Shown in pieces: positions 18,644 to 27,985 of a stretch of 64,000 bases of DNA. Within the stretch, counting starts at the first letter, position 1. Each line of letters begins with the position of its first letter. Under the pieces are notes generated by a model. The model was not told the DNA's origin. It saw only the letters and a program-made list of their open reading frames with translations, and did no database searches. The stretch spans positions 433,876 to 497,875 of the forward strand of contig NZ_JARXRO010000020.1 in assembly GCF_029887935.1 (NCBI RefSeq). Direction: 5' to 3'. Source of the stretch: Luteimonas kalidii (GTDB lineage Bacteria > Pseudomonadota > Gammaproteobacteria > Xanthomonadales > Xanthomonadaceae). Position numbers and translations under genes: made by a program.

Positions 18644-19249
18644 TCAGGGTCGCCTCAGCAGCCCGCAGTAGACCCCTTCGATCGCGAAATCCTCGGTGGG
18701 ATCGGGGTCGATCGGAACGTGCGCAGGATTGCGGGGAAGAAGGCGCAGCACGCGGCCGCGCCGGTACAGGCGCTTGATGGTTATGCCTTCGCCGACGCGT
18801 GCGATCACGGTCTGGCCATGCTCGGCATCGGGCGTGGCCTTGCCGGCGACGAGGTCGCCGTCGAGGACGCCGTCGTCGATCATCGAGTCGCCCTCGACCC
18901 GCAACAGGAAATCCGGCTTGGGGCGGAACATCCAGCGGTCGACCGCAACGATGCGTTCGACCAGCCCCTCGGACAGGATCGGCTCCCCGGCAGCGACCCG
19001 GCCGACCAGCGGCAGTTCCAGGGTGTCGGGACGTTTGCGGGTGCCGACGAGCTGGATGGTGCGCGCCTTGTTCGCCGCCATCTCGATGGCGCCGGCGCCG
19101 ATCAAGGCGTCAAGGTGCTTGGCCGCAGCGTTGGGGCTGGCCCAGCCGAAGGCCTCCATCAGCTCGTGGATGGTCGGGGGCAGGCCGGTGGCGTCGATCT
19201 GCTGGCGCAGGTGGTTCAGGACCTGCTGCTGGCGTGGGGTGAGGCTCAT
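18644..19249 (-). CDS. lexA: LexA repressor carried by the island
   Basis: The 201-residue protein has the LexA winged-HTH start (LTPRQQQVLNHLRQQ, PPTIHELMEAFG). The self-cleavage site is Ala-Gly in GRVAAGEPI, the catalytic Ser is in EGDSMIDDG and the Lys in ITIKRL. It is therefore a complete self-cleaving SOS repressor. It is not next to recA or recX and lies inside the element, so it is probably an extra LexA. An imperfect palindrome directly before its ATG may be an autoregulatory operator. It is divergent from the GIY-YIG gene. Confidence 0.92.
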   Translation of the reverse strand: MSLTPRQQQVLNHLRQQIDATGLPPTIHELMEAFGWASPNAAAKHLDALIGAGAIEMAANKARTIQLVGTRKRPDTLELPLVGRVAAGEPILSEGLVERIVAVDRWMFRPKPDFLLRVEGDSMIDDGVLDGDLVAGKATPDAEHGQTVIARVGEGITIKRLYRRGRVLRLLPRNPAHVPIDPDPTEDFAIEGVYCGLLRRP

Positions 19250-19250
19250 G

Positions 19251-19268
19251 GGTGAAAATCTTTACACC
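19251..19268. promoter_or_regulatory. Palindrome abutting the lexA start, candidate operator
   Basis: GGTGAAAATCTTTACACC is an imperfect 18-bp palindrome (GGTG-AAA..TTT-CACC symmetry) one base upstream of the lexA ATG. It lies in the divergent interval with the GIY-YIG gene. It does not match the E. coli SOS box. A second inverted repeat, CAGTTG-N6-CAACTG at 19324-19341, lies in the same interval. Confidence 0.4.
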
Positions 19269-19398
19269 TTACGGGCAGGATCGCCAACAACAGCGAATCC
19301 GGCCGCGGTCTCACCTGCGGAGACAGTTGTGTAATCAACTGGTTGCATCGGAACAATCGACCCCGGCGCAAGTCGGTTCAGCCGTCACGGAGCCGCCG

Positions 19399-20007
19399 AT
19401 GCGCGAGGCGCCGCTGTTCAGGAAAACGAAGATGAGGTCCCGGACCTGCTATCTCTATGTGCTTCCGCTGGCCTACGAGGATCAGCTCAAACTCGGGATC
19501 TCGCACGATCCGCTGGCGCGGGCGCAGGCGTTCTCGCGGCGCTACTACGAGTTCTTCGATCTCTCGCGCAGCCTGCTGGTCGAGTTCGACTCGCGGCGGG
19601 AAGCGCAGGCCCGCGAAACGGAACTGCACCGGCAGCTGCGCGACTGGAACGCGGTGCAGCCGATTACGGTGCCCGGCGTCGCGGCCGGGAAGACCGAATG
19701 GTATCGCGGGGCTTACGACATTCTGGAGACTGCCACCGGCGATGAACTCGCGGGTGGGCACATCGCGCACACGCCGGCTACAGCGTGGTGGAAAGCCCGG
19801 CTGGAGGACGAGCGCGAGACGTTATTCGAATGGACGTTATTGGCTGATGTCCTCGATGCCTATGCCGCTTTAGGCGTGTCACTACCCGATGTGCTACCGT
19901 CGATAGCCAGGGGCAATAATCAGTCGGAGCCAGAGCGTTGGTTGACTGCGCTGGTGAATAGCGATGCTGCGGGGCACGTGCAATTATCGCGGAATGCAGG
20001 CGATTAA
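19399..20007 (+). CDS. GIY-YIG-like (T5orf172/MUG113 type) nuclease-domain protein
   Basis: The N-terminal ~100 residues fit a GIY-YIG-type fold. CYLYVLPLAYEDQLKLGIS supplies the two short beta-strand signatures, and R, E (ETELHRQL) and W/Y positions follow as in T5orf172-type domains. The C-terminal ~90 residues are helical and unrecognised. ATG at 19399 is used. The next in-frame ATG at 19432 is possible and would not affect the domain. Being divergent from lexA suggests SOS-linked expression, which is inferred. Confidence 0.6.
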   Translation: MREAPLFRKTKMRSRTCYLYVLPLAYEDQLKLGISHDPLARAQAFSRRYYEFFDLSRSLLVEFDSRREAQARETELHRQLRDWNAVQPITVPGVAAGKTEWYRGAYDILETATGDELAGGHIAHTPATAWWKARLEDERETLFEWTLLADVLDAYAALGVSLPDVLPSIARGNNQSEPERWLTALVNSDAAGHVQLSRNAGD

Positions 20008-20058
20008 TTTGTATCGTGATGGGATCAACAAATACCTAATGCGAGCACCATTTCGCTT

Positions 20059-21771
20059 ATGTCTGCTATTTCCACCGCGGGTACGATTTCGGTTGCTGAG
20101 ACACTCACGCTGTTGGATGGGCCGTTTCTAAGCGTAGCGGCGGGCGTTGCCGAAGGCCGGTATGCTTTCTGGCTCGGATCTGGAATATCGTTCGACCGTG
20201 TGGACGGGCTGGGGAAAGTCGTTCCTCGCGTTCTCGAATTCCTGCGTGGGCGAATCGACTCCACAGACGACGGATGCCGCTTCAAGACTGCAATGGCAGA
20301 AGCGCTCGATCTGGCCGCGTTGACAGCCGAAGACTTGGCTCGCGTCGACTATGCCGTTCCATTCGCGGATTGGCCGAACGCTGAAGCAATCACAAAGGTG
20401 TTGATCAATAACTACGCGCGGCTTTTGAACATACAGGTGGCTGGCGAAGTCGAAGACTACCTGCTGTGGAATGGTATAGATATAGCGGCGACGTATGCTG
20501 CTTCGACAATAGAACCAGACGTCGAGCATCTATGCTTGGGCATGCTGGTATTGGAAGGCGTGGCAACGGATCTTGCGACGGCCAATTGGGACGGACTCAT
20601 CGAGAGGGCCGTCGATGAGTTGACGGGAAGTCTTCCCTGTCTTGTTGTCTGTGTTCGTCGCGAGGATCTGCAAGAGCCTGCGCAGCAAGCATGGCTCTAC
20701 AAGTTTCATGGTTGTGCTGTTCGCGCAGTGGGAGATGAGGACGGGTACAGGAGATTTCTGATTGGCCGCGCTTCTCAGATCAACGGATGGGTCGACCATG
20801 CAGAGCATCATGCGCTCGTAAGCAAGATTGTCGGGATCATCATCAGCAAGCCGACCCTGATGATGGGGTTGTCTGCGCAGGATGCGAATATTCAAGCATT
20901 GTTCGCAAGAGCAGAAAATCAATCCCCTTGGGCGTGGCCGGGCGATCGTCCAAGTGTCGTATTTTCTGGAGACCGAGTAGGCGCAGATCAGCAAGGTATG
21001 CTCCAAAACGTCTATCGAGCAACCATGAATCCTGGCAACAGACAGCAGGTTATGGATGGCTCGCTAGTACGCGCTTATGCCAAACCGCTACTGATCGCAC
21101 TTACCTTGCACGTGCTATGCGCGAAACTGCACAAGCTCGTCGAGATCGCGCCGTCGGAATTGAATGATGTCGACCGCGCGGAGTTGCAAGCGGGAATCAA
21201 TGCATTGCGCGACCATGTTGCTGCGGGTGCGGAAGATGACAGGTTAGTATTCATCCGGGCGCTTGTCGATCAGTCGAGCCGATTCATCAGTCTTTATCGC
21301 GATGGGCACGCGGGCGCAGCGCCACGGCCTTATCACCCGCTAACGGACGTTCCCTTGCACCGAATCGAGACCAATGCCGCTATTCCGGCTTCTGGTCTTC
21401 GCGAGCTCGCTGTCGCAATGGGAATTCTCGGCCTGGGTGCTCGCGGCGATCATTGGACCCTCGCTGCCCCCAACTTAGCCGATCCTCAGTCCGGCGTGAT
21501 CCGCATGACTTCGACGCTAGGATCAACGAGCGTTTTGTTCGCTGCCAACAGCAACGCAGCCCTTCGCCTACAGCACAACGGGCATGTGGCTGCCGAAGCG
21601 ATCCTCGTGCACAGCGATCAGATCGTACCGACGATGGCTCGCTCGCCACGTATAGCGCCGGGTCGCACAGGCAGGGTCGGACTGCGCCAAGTCAGCGTCA
21701 CCGAGTTGCTATCTGACGCCGCCAATACAAATGATCTCGTACAGCGATTTCGGGAGGCTGTTGCGATATGA
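20059..21771 (+). CDS. lmuA: Sir2-domain effector of a Lamassu-type system (LmuA)
   Basis: The N-terminal ~290 residues contain a SIR2-like NAD-binding fold: FWLGSGIS (38-44), ATANWDGLIERAV (173-185), YKFHGCA with His217, and GLSAQDANIQALF. In known anti-phage systems such domains hydrolyse NAD+ to halt the infected cell. The C-terminal ~280 residues are unrecognised and probably bind the partners. It heads a tight three-gene operon with 4-bp overlaps. The order effector, small protein, SMC-like ATPase is that of Lamassu/Ddm systems. Codon use is less GC-rich than the chromosomal flanks. Confidence 0.75.
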   Translation: MSAISTAGTISVAETLTLLDGPFLSVAAGVAEGRYAFWLGSGISFDRVDGLGKVVPRVLEFLRGRIDSTDDGCRFKTAMAEALDLAALTAEDLARVDYAVPFADWPNAEAITKVLINNYARLLNIQVAGEVEDYLLWNGIDIAATYAASTIEPDVEHLCLGMLVLEGVATDLATANWDGLIERAVDELTGSLPCLVVCVRREDLQEPAQQAWLYKFHGCAVRAVGDEDGYRRFLIGRASQINGWVDHAEHHALVSKIVGIIISKPTLMMGLSAQDANIQALFARAENQSPWAWPGDRPSVVFSGDRVGADQQGMLQNVYRATMNPGNRQQVMDGSLVRAYAKPLLIALTLHVLCAKLHKLVEIAPSELNDVDRAELQAGINALRDHVAAGAEDDRLVFIRALVDQSSRFISLYRDGHAGAAPRPYHPLTDVPLHRIETNAAIPASGLRELAVAMGILGLGARGDHWTLAAPNLADPQSGVIRMTSTLGSTSVLFAANSNAALRLQHNGHVAAEAILVHSDQIVPTMARSPRIAPGRTGRVGLRQVSVTELLSDAANTNDLVQRFREAVAI

Positions 21772-22340
21772 CCGCAAGTACACCCGTCGAGCGGATAGGC
21801 GAAGTCCTCGAAACGGCCGATTATCGCCGTCTGCCGAGTCCTCTGTTGATCGCTGGGCTCGCGTTCGAGTTCCCTGCGGCGTTTATCGGGCCCGACCGAT
21901 CGTCAGATTTGGTGCTTGTCGCGGATACCGCGTTTGAAACGGCAACGCGCATCCTGCGTAAAGTGGAGAGCCTAGGCAGGGCGTTGGACGTTTTGCAGTC
22001 CAAACGACCTATCACGATCGTCCTCGCTGGTCCGCGACCCGAATCCGAGGTGATCGAGGCGATGGCGAAAATCGGCCGCGTGTTGCCGGTCGGAACCCAG
22101 GTTGACGATGATCCCTCAGTGGGATTGACCAACTGGCTTGCCGTCTTATTGCCGCTCGCACTTCCACAGCCGAGCCAAGGCGTCGCCGATCCGATCGCAT
22201 CCATAAGGGCGGCTACGAGCGATATTGACTCCCAGGTTCGCGGGCTCATCGACGTCGCGCAGCAGGGTGCTGACGCGGTGCAAACGGGGTTGCACGACCT
22301 CCTAACGGATGTGCTGGACGAGAGCGAAGAAGCGCCATGA
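21768..22340 (+). CDS. lmuC: Small middle component of the Lamassu-type operon (LmuC-like)
   Basis: The 190-residue protein has no catalytic motif. A hydrophobic alpha/beta N-terminal part (LLIAGLAFEFPAAFIGP, ITIVLAGPRPE) is followed by an acidic helical tail. Position between the Sir2 effector and the SMC-like ATPase, with 4-bp overlaps on both sides, is the main ground for the call. In Lamassu systems this subunit links the effector to the ATPase. Sequence alone would leave it hypothetical. Confidence 0.6.
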   Translation: MTASTPVERIGEVLETADYRRLPSPLLIAGLAFEFPAAFIGPDRSSDLVLVADTAFETATRILRKVESLGRALDVLQSKRPITIVLAGPRPESEVIEAMAKIGRVLPVGTQVDDDPSVGLTNWLAVLLPLALPQPSQGVADPIASIRAATSDIDSQVRGLIDVAQQGADAVQTGLHDLLTDVLDESEEAP

Positions 22341-24763
22341 CTCGACTCACATCGATCAGTGTTACCGACTTCCGCAGTATTCGCGGCTCGATCGTTGTGC
22401 CGCTCGATGCGCCTGTCGTATTGATACACGGGCAGAACGGCGCCGGAAAAACGAGTCTGCTTTCCGCGATAGAGTTGGGGTTGACCGGGCAGGTGCCGTC
22501 CCTCGCGCGAGTAGACCCTGACTACATCGGGCATCTGGTTCACAAGGAGGCCGAAACAAGCAGAATCCAGATCAGCGGAAGCGGCTTGGCACAACCCAGG
22601 TCGGACACAGAGCTGCGTGTCTCGCGTACCCAGATTACGGGAGCACCTCTCATCGACGAGGTGTCCGCGCGCTTTTACAGCGAAAGATGTTTCCTGGCCC
22701 AAGCCACATTGGGGCGGCTGCTGGAAATCTATGAAGACAAGGACACGCGAAAATCCGACTCGACCCTGACCAGGTTCGTTAAGGATCTGCTCGGGTTGGA
22801 TCATCTGGATGCGTTGATAGATGGCCTGCATGACGCGGGCGACGTGCGGCGCTTTCGCTCTACTGTGCCTGCCTATTGGGAGGCCAGAGAGAATATTCCG
22901 GCGCTCTCCAAGGAGCTCGAACGCGTTCGACCGGAACTTGTTTCCTTGGACGAAGCTGAGACTGCAACGTCCAGCACAATCGGCGAAGCGCTAGCCACTC
23001 TGTCGATCGAACCGGGAATGCTGCTTGAGATCGAAGTGCTTCGCGACCGTTTGGGTCGGACCTCGGAAGAACCCGAGCTGCAGCGTTTGGCCGGATTGCG
23101 TCGGAACGTGGGAGCGGTCGAGCAGCAATGGAAATCCATCGCCGGAGGGTCGGGGGAAGTACGCAGCCAGGCCGAAACCCGGGCATCAGAGTCCGCCGCA
23201 GCCCTTGAGGCTTGGAGAGCCGGTCCCGGTGCTGTCTTGGAGCAAACTGTCGCGAGAGGAACCGCATTGTTTCCCAGCCAACAGATCGCCTCGGATGGCG
23301 GGCCTGTCTCGCAACACCAGGTTCTGATCCGAAGCGTTGGGGCCGAACTCGATCGACTTAGGAAGCTGCTGGAAGAATCCGCCGGAGATGACACGAAGCT
23401 GGCCGCCTTCAACCAGGATATCGAGCGAGCCCAGGCGCGCGTGAACATATTGGAAAAACAGATTGCGGAGCACACCGAGAACGCAGGCCAACTCGCGAAG
23501 ACCCTGAGCGAGGTCCTCCCGCACGTGCACTCAGATGATTGTCCCGTGTGCGGGAGGGATTTCAGTGAGGTATCGGGTGTTGATCTGCGAGCCCATGTGG
23601 CGGCGCGCATTGGCGACCTCACCGAACGCGCCAGCAGCTTGCAAGCGCTTTCACGGGAACGCGTGCAGACCGTGTCCGCCTTGACGGATGCTGTAAGGCA
23701 ACGCGATACGCTGGCCAGCCAGCGGCTGGATCCCAAGCTTCGAGATGAAGCAAAGACCCGCGAAGCGCAGTTGGCAGAACTGTCACGCTCTCTTGCTGAC
23801 TTGAACCCGGTTGCTGAGAGTGGCCAGAAGTTGACCGAGGATGCCGTCGTCGCGAGCAAGAACCTGGTCGCTTTCCAATCACGTGATTTGCAAGGCGAAT
23901 CGATACGCGAAACCCTGGCCGGCTTGGCCGAAACGCTGGGGGTGAATGTTCCGGCAGACAATGTGGGTGTTGCAGATATCGTCGATCGCTTCAACGAAAG
24001 CATATCGGCGAAGACCACGGAGCTTGAGAAGCGCCTATCGGCGCGGCGGCTCGCCGTATCCCAGCTGCGCGAGCTCGAGAACGTTCGCGCGCGCCGTGCT
24101 GCTTTGAAGCAGGAGACCAAGAGCATCGAGAGTCGTATCTCTGCATTGACAGAGAATAAGGAGGCTGCAGAGAAGATCATTCTCGATGCCAGGGAGCTGG
24201 CGAAACGAGCCCGGGATACGCGCACGGACATCGTTCGTCGGGTCTTCAATGATTCCTTGAACGCGATCTGGCGAGATCTCTTCGTTCGCCTCGCACCCGA
24301 GGAGCCGTTCGTGCCGGCGTTCGCATTGCCCGAGAATGCATCCGGTGCGGTAGAGGCGGTTCTCGAAACCCACTATCGATCAGGCGGACGGGGTGGCAAC
24401 CCTCGCGCAATGCTCAGTGCAGGCAATCTGAACACCGCGGCCCTTACCCTGTTTCTCTCGCTGCATCTATCCGTCGCACCAGTTCTTCCTTGGCTGGTGA
24501 TTGACGATCCTGTTCAGAGCATGGATGAAGTTCATATCGCGCAGTTTGCAGCGTTGTTGCGAACCCTGTCTAAAGGGCACAACAGGCAGATCATCATCGC
24601 GGTCCACGAGAAGCAGCTCTTTGATTACCTGGCGCTTGAGCTTGCCCCTGCCTTCCAGGATGACCGCCTGATCACGATTGAGTTGAGCCGTGGAGCAGAC
24701 GGCGCCACTTTGATGAGCTATAACCCGATCGTGTGGCACCCTGATACTGCGATCGCGGCGTAA
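22337..24763 (+). CDS. lmuB: SMC/Rad50-like ATPase of the Lamassu-type operon (LmuB)
   Basis: Walker A is GQNGAGKTS (32-40) and the zinc hook is DCPVCGRDF (Cys402, Cys405), flanked by coiled coil on both sides. The ABC signature region is MLSAGNLNTAALTL near 690-705. Walker B is WLVIDDPVQSMD near 720, followed by the H-loop IAVHEKQ. The architecture is head, coil, hook, coil, head. LmuB-type ATPases sense unusual DNA structures or replicating foreign DNA and release the effector. RecF/RecN-like repair proteins are the main alternative, but operon context favours defence. Confidence 0.8.
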   Translation: MTRLTSISVTDFRSIRGSIVVPLDAPVVLIHGQNGAGKTSLLSAIELGLTGQVPSLARVDPDYIGHLVHKEAETSRIQISGSGLAQPRSDTELRVSRTQITGAPLIDEVSARFYSERCFLAQATLGRLLEIYEDKDTRKSDSTLTRFVKDLLGLDHLDALIDGLHDAGDVRRFRSTVPAYWEARENIPALSKELERVRPELVSLDEAETATSSTIGEALATLSIEPGMLLEIEVLRDRLGRTSEEPELQRLAGLRRNVGAVEQQWKSIAGGSGEVRSQAETRASESAAALEAWRAGPGAVLEQTVARGTALFPSQQIASDGGPVSQHQVLIRSVGAELDRLRKLLEESAGDDTKLAAFNQDIERAQARVNILEKQIAEHTENAGQLAKTLSEVLPHVHSDDCPVCGRDFSEVSGVDLRAHVAARIGDLTERASSLQALSRERVQTVSALTDAVRQRDTLASQRLDPKLRDEAKTREAQLAELSRSLADLNPVAESGQKLTEDAVVASKNLVAFQSRDLQGESIRETLAGLAETLGVNVPADNVGVADIVDRFNESISAKTTELEKRLSARRLAVSQLRELENVRARRAALKQETKSIESRISALTENKEAAEKIILDARELAKRARDTRTDIVRRVFNDSLNAIWRDLFVRLAPEEPFVPAFALPENASGAVEAVLETHYRSGGRGGNPRAMLSAGNLNTAALTLFLSLHLSVAPVLPWLVIDDPVQSMDEVHIAQFAALLRTLSKGHNRQIIIAVHEKQLFDYLALELAPAFQDDRLITIELSRGADGATLMSYNPIVWHPDTAIAA

Positions 24764-25468
24764 GCCGGGGGATCAACCGCAGGCGCCGACCATGGCAGTC
24801 TCGCCCCAGCCGACGGGTACCTTCAGCGCGGTCGGCTGGCCGGTTTGCTCGTAACGCTGCCGCGCCCGCCGCCGGCCCTCGAGGATGGCTGTGGTCTTGG
24901 TCCTGCAGGTGAGGACGCCGGCAAGGTTCTTGAGATCCAGCCGTCGCTGGCGGCTTCGATCTCGATCAGTTTGCGCTGCATTGCGGTGCTCCGGCTGCTA
25001 ATGGCGCCCGGCCCAGCTTCACGACTTACTCAAGGTCGCGACTCGTATACGTTGCTGACCGGCGACCATGTCTGGCGCAACGGTCGGGCTGCCGGGGCGG
25101 GGACAGCTTGCCGCGGAGCAAGGAAGAAAACAGTCGGCTCGAATCGCGGCAGCGTGTAGGAACTTCCCGATGCGTCCTGGCGTGTCGCCGTCGGGCTCGC
25201 GGGCTGCGCCCCGCGCCTCTTGGAGTCGCGGCCATTCGGCTTTGATCCCTGACGCCTTTGGTCCTGGCGGACCTGCGCGCTCCGCTTGCGGGTCGGTTCG
25301 TGGAGGAGGGCGGTCTTGCGGTCCGGCCAGGATGTCATGCCGTTCTCGCCCTCAAGGGTGGCGCGTGCCGTGCACGCTTGCGGCCTGCGGCCGTCTGCGA
25401 CCCTTGACCGCTGCGCTGCGGCATGCGGGCCGGCGCCGGGCAATCCCGCCCGGTACCGGAGCAGGCTC
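24764..25468. other. Gene-poor stretch with a possible minus-strand gene remnant
   Basis: On the minus strand a frame from about 24979 encodes MQRKLIEIEAASDGW. After a likely shift near 24935 it continues as KNLAGVLTCRTKTTAILEGRR up to a stop near 24767. This looks like a short frameshifted coding remnant of unknown family. From about 25000 on, the sequence is GC-rich with no supported gene. Confidence 0.3.
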
Positions 25469-25969
25469 ATGTCGTTTTCTTCCTTCGATTCCCCACTGTT
25501 CATCCGCGACAAGCGTCGACGCTATCGTCCGGCGAGCGCGGACCAGATCCTCGAGGCGGCGCGGCAGGTGGTCGACCAGCGCATGCAGCGGGGGACGTCG
25601 TTTCTGGACCCGTCGACTGCACGGGGCTTCTTCCGCGACAAGCTCGCGGGCCTGGAGCGCGAGGTGTTCGTCGCGGCGTTCCTCGACACCAGGCACCGTC
25701 TGATCGACTACGCCGAATTGTTCTTCGGCACCATCGACGGTTCTGAGGTGCATCCGCGCGAGGTGGTGCGACGGGCGCTGGCCTGCAACTCGGCCGCGAT
25801 TCTTGTGGGCCACAATCATCCCAGCGGCAACCCCGAGCCCAGCGCGGCCGATCGAGCGGTCACGTTGCAGTTGAAGCAGGCGCTGGCACTGGTGGACGTG
25901 CGGTTGCTCGACCACATCGTCGTCGGTGGGCACACCACGGTCTCTTTGGCCGAACGTGGCTGGGTTTGA
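25469..25969 (+). CDS. radC: RadC/JAB-domain (DUF2466) protein of the conjugative core
   Basis: The 166-residue protein has the JAMM metal site of the RadC family: Glu65, HNHPSG at 115-120 and Asp128 in EPSAADRA. The N-terminal helix-hairpin-helix part of chromosomal RadC is missing, as usual in mobile-element copies. The ATG has GAGCAGG upstream. The family is a common first gene of Tn4371-type and related elements. Its biochemical role is unsettled. A strong terminator follows the stop. Confidence 0.88.
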   Translation: MSFSSFDSPLFIRDKRRRYRPASADQILEAARQVVDQRMQRGTSFLDPSTARGFFRDKLAGLEREVFVAAFLDTRHRLIDYAELFFGTIDGSEVHPREVVRRALACNSAAILVGHNHPSGNPEPSAADRAVTLQLKQALALVDVRLLDHIVVGGHTTVSLAERGWV

Positions 25970-25984
25970 GCCACGTGGTCACGA

Positions 25985-26013
25985 CGGGAGGGCGCGAGCC
26001 CTCCCGTTTTCTT
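25985..26013 (+). terminator. Rho-independent terminator after radC
   Basis: A perfect 9-bp stem, CGGGAGGGC/GCCCTCCCG with a GCGA loop, is followed by TTTTCTT. It lies 15 bases after the radC stop. Confidence 0.85.
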
Positions 26014-26565
26014 GTGCGTCGGCAATGTACGCCGCGCCTTGCCGGACGTGGCGTCGCACGGGCCGTGCCGGAGGGAGCACGACCGGATGCGCGGCCTTTG
26101 TGGTCGACATGCGACAGGGCGTTGTCGCGTTGCTGGTCGGAACGATGCCGATGGCGGGACGCGCGGCCTGCGCGTCCCGCGCCCAACTCGCAGCGAGCTG
26201 CCGGGGCGACGGAGCTGTCGGGCTTCGTCATTCGGGCGCATGCGTACATTGCCATTGAGCAGACGGCGCCCGCGTCGGCGGCGTGCCAGGTGGACTGGCG
26301 TTTCTTTCGGCCCGTTCGACCCATGCGGCCTTCACTTGTCGGCGAATCGTGGTCGACGGTGCGGCTGCGCCTCGGGCTCGTTCCCGCAACCGGACGCGCA
26401 AACAATGTCCCCGGCGTGCCGCCTCCTCGCCCACAAATTCTTTGCGCTTCCCGGTCCTCCACTGCGTTGCGGCCGCACGCGGTGCGGGCGCCCGACCGTC
26501 GCCTGTCGGATCGCCGTCAAGGCCGCGATGGGCGCGACCTGACACCACCGAAAGGAGACAACACC
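26014..26565. other. Intergenic stretch before DUF736, no gene seen
   Basis: About 550 bp of GC-rich sequence where no frame on either strand has a recognisable domain or good ribosome site. The DUF736 promoter is presumably here. Confidence 0.4.
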
Positions 26566-26871
26566 ATGAGCACCATCGGCACCTTCACCAAGTCCGAGAA
26601 CGGCTACGCGGGCACCGTCCGCACCCTCAACGTCAACGTCAAGGTCAAGTTCGTCCCGAACGACAAGGCCAGCGACAAGAGCCCCGATTTCCGGGTGCTG
26701 GCCGGCAACTACGAGTTGGGCGCGGCATGGCAGAAGACCAGCCAGGCTGACCGTGCATACCTGTCGGTCTCAATGGATGATCCCTCGTTCCCGGCGGCGA
26801 TCTACGCCCGCCTGGTCGAGAGCGACGACGGCAGCTACAGCCTGATCTGGTCGCGACCGAGCAACGATTGA
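26566..26871 (+). CDS. DUF736 family protein
   Basis: The 101-residue product matches DUF736 along its length: [20 protein letters not shown] at the start, [10 protein letters not shown] in the middle and [15 protein letters not shown] toward the end. The family is almost confined to conjugative elements of alpha-, beta- and gammaproteobacteria. Its function is unknown. AAAGGAGA lies 5 bases upstream of the ATG and a strong terminator follows, so it is a one-gene transcript. Confidence 0.9.
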   Translation: MSTIGTFTKSENGYAGTVRTLNVNVKVKFVPNDKASDKSPDFRVLAGNYELGAAWQKTSQADRAYLSVSMDDPSFPAAIYARLVESDDGSYSLIWSRPSND

Positions 26872-26883
26872 CCGTTGCGGCGA

Positions 26884-26917
26884 AAGCCCCGCTGCATTGC
26901 AGCGGGGCTTTTCTTTT
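26884..26917 (+). terminator. Rho-independent terminator after the DUF736 gene
   Basis: A perfect 12-bp stem, AAGCCCCGCTGC/GCAGCGGGGCTT with an ATT loop, is followed by TTCTTTT. It begins 12 bases after the DUF736 stop. Confidence 0.92.
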
Positions 26918-27146
26918 GTCGTTTGTGTCGACTGCCACTCCGCCCGGCTTCCCCAGTCAAGGGCCCGCGCAGCGGCCCGTGTCCTCGCCTGCGGCTGCGG
27001 GCCGCGCCACCCGCTGCGCTGCGGCTGCGCCGCTCCCTTGACTGCGCCGGGCTGCGTGGCCCGCGGTCTCCATCGGCTTGTTGCGAACCCCTGCTCCTGC
27101 GGAGCCGGGGCCACGCAACGCACCAATGACGAAGGGTAAGACGACC

Positions 27147-27480
27147 ATGCACCTCCTGACCGACGAACAACGTGAGCGCCTGCTCGCTAACGGTCTACGC
27201 ACAGCCGCCGGCGAAACCATCGACCCGCCACCGGTGTAACGCTGTTCACGACGGACGGCGCCGCGACCTGGCTGCTGACAGAGCTGTCCGGGGGCGATCC
27301 CGATATTGCCTTCGGACTCTGCGATATCGGCCTCGGGTTCCCGGAACTGGGCTACGTCAGCCTGGGCCGAGCTTCGGCAAGTGCAGGGGCTGCTGGGCCT
27401 GCCGGTCGAACGTGATCTGGGCTTCGCAGCGAAGTATCCGCTGAGCGTCTATGCGCGTAATACGAGGCTGGACGGTGTCA
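27147..27480 (+). pseudogene. DUF2958 gene broken by two frameshifts
   Basis: It starts MHLLTDEQRERLLANGLRTA and reaches a stop at about 27238. The rest of a DUF2958 protein continues in other frames: LFTTDGAATWLLTEL and FGLCDIGLGFPELGYVSL, then after a second shift near 27367, ELRQVQGLLGLPVERDLGF and YPLSVYA. Two independent shifts argue for real decay. An intact homologue lies about 1.1 kb downstream and shares LLANG, SWLLTEL-like and FGLCD-like pieces. Confidence 0.8.
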
Positions 27481-27685
27481 TCGGGGCCTGGGCGCTCAAG
27501 GCCCCGCCGGTTGGCGGACCTTTCCGTGCATGGCGTCGTGGTCAGTTTCGTAAGGCGCGTAGGCCGTGTCGTTTCAGCCGGCTTCTCGATGCAGCTTGAT
27601 CAGCCGAGAGGGAAGTTTCAGCCGTATAGGTTCACGCAGGAGACTTGCCCGTGTGAGCAAGAAGCCTGGGAAGGTTCGGTGCGCT

Positions 27686-27985
27686 TCATCCCGCCGAACT
27701 AGTGTCTTTCGCGTTGACTATCCTGAGTTCCCGCACCGTCTGCGTAAGCAGCACTTCGGCCTTGCCTTCATCATGCCCTGCGTAGGCCAGCGTCAACAGC
27801 GTCAACGGATGCACCCCCATCACCTCGCAAAGTTCTTCAAGCTTGTTCAACGTCGGGCTTTTCAGCCCCCGCTCCAGCGAACTCATGTAGGTGCGACTGG
27901 AGATGTCGGAGAACGCTTCCTGGCTCAAGCCGCGGGCCTTGCGGATGGTCTTGAGCGCCGCGGGCAGGTATGACTTGGCCTTCAT
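27686..27985 (-). CDS. XRE-family HTH repressor
   Basis: The 99-residue protein has an HTH at about 9-63 (ALKTIRKARGLSQEAFSDISSRTYMSSLERGLKSPT). A short C-terminal region follows. Such regulators sit at this place in Tn4371-like elements, divergent from the repA-side genes. A 9-bp inverted repeat overlaps its start codon, which suggests that it represses itself. Confidence 0.85.
   Translation of the reverse strand: MKAKSYLPAALKTIRKARGLSQEAFSDISSRTYMSSLERGLKSPTLNKLEELCEVMGVHPLTLLTLAYAGHDEGKAEVLLTQTVRELRIVNAKDTSSAG

Noticed and set aside
25030..25512. Minus-strand frame of about 160 codons before radC
   Set aside because: Arg/Pro/Ser-rich low-complexity product with no homology features. It reads through repetitive GC-rich DNA and overlaps radC.
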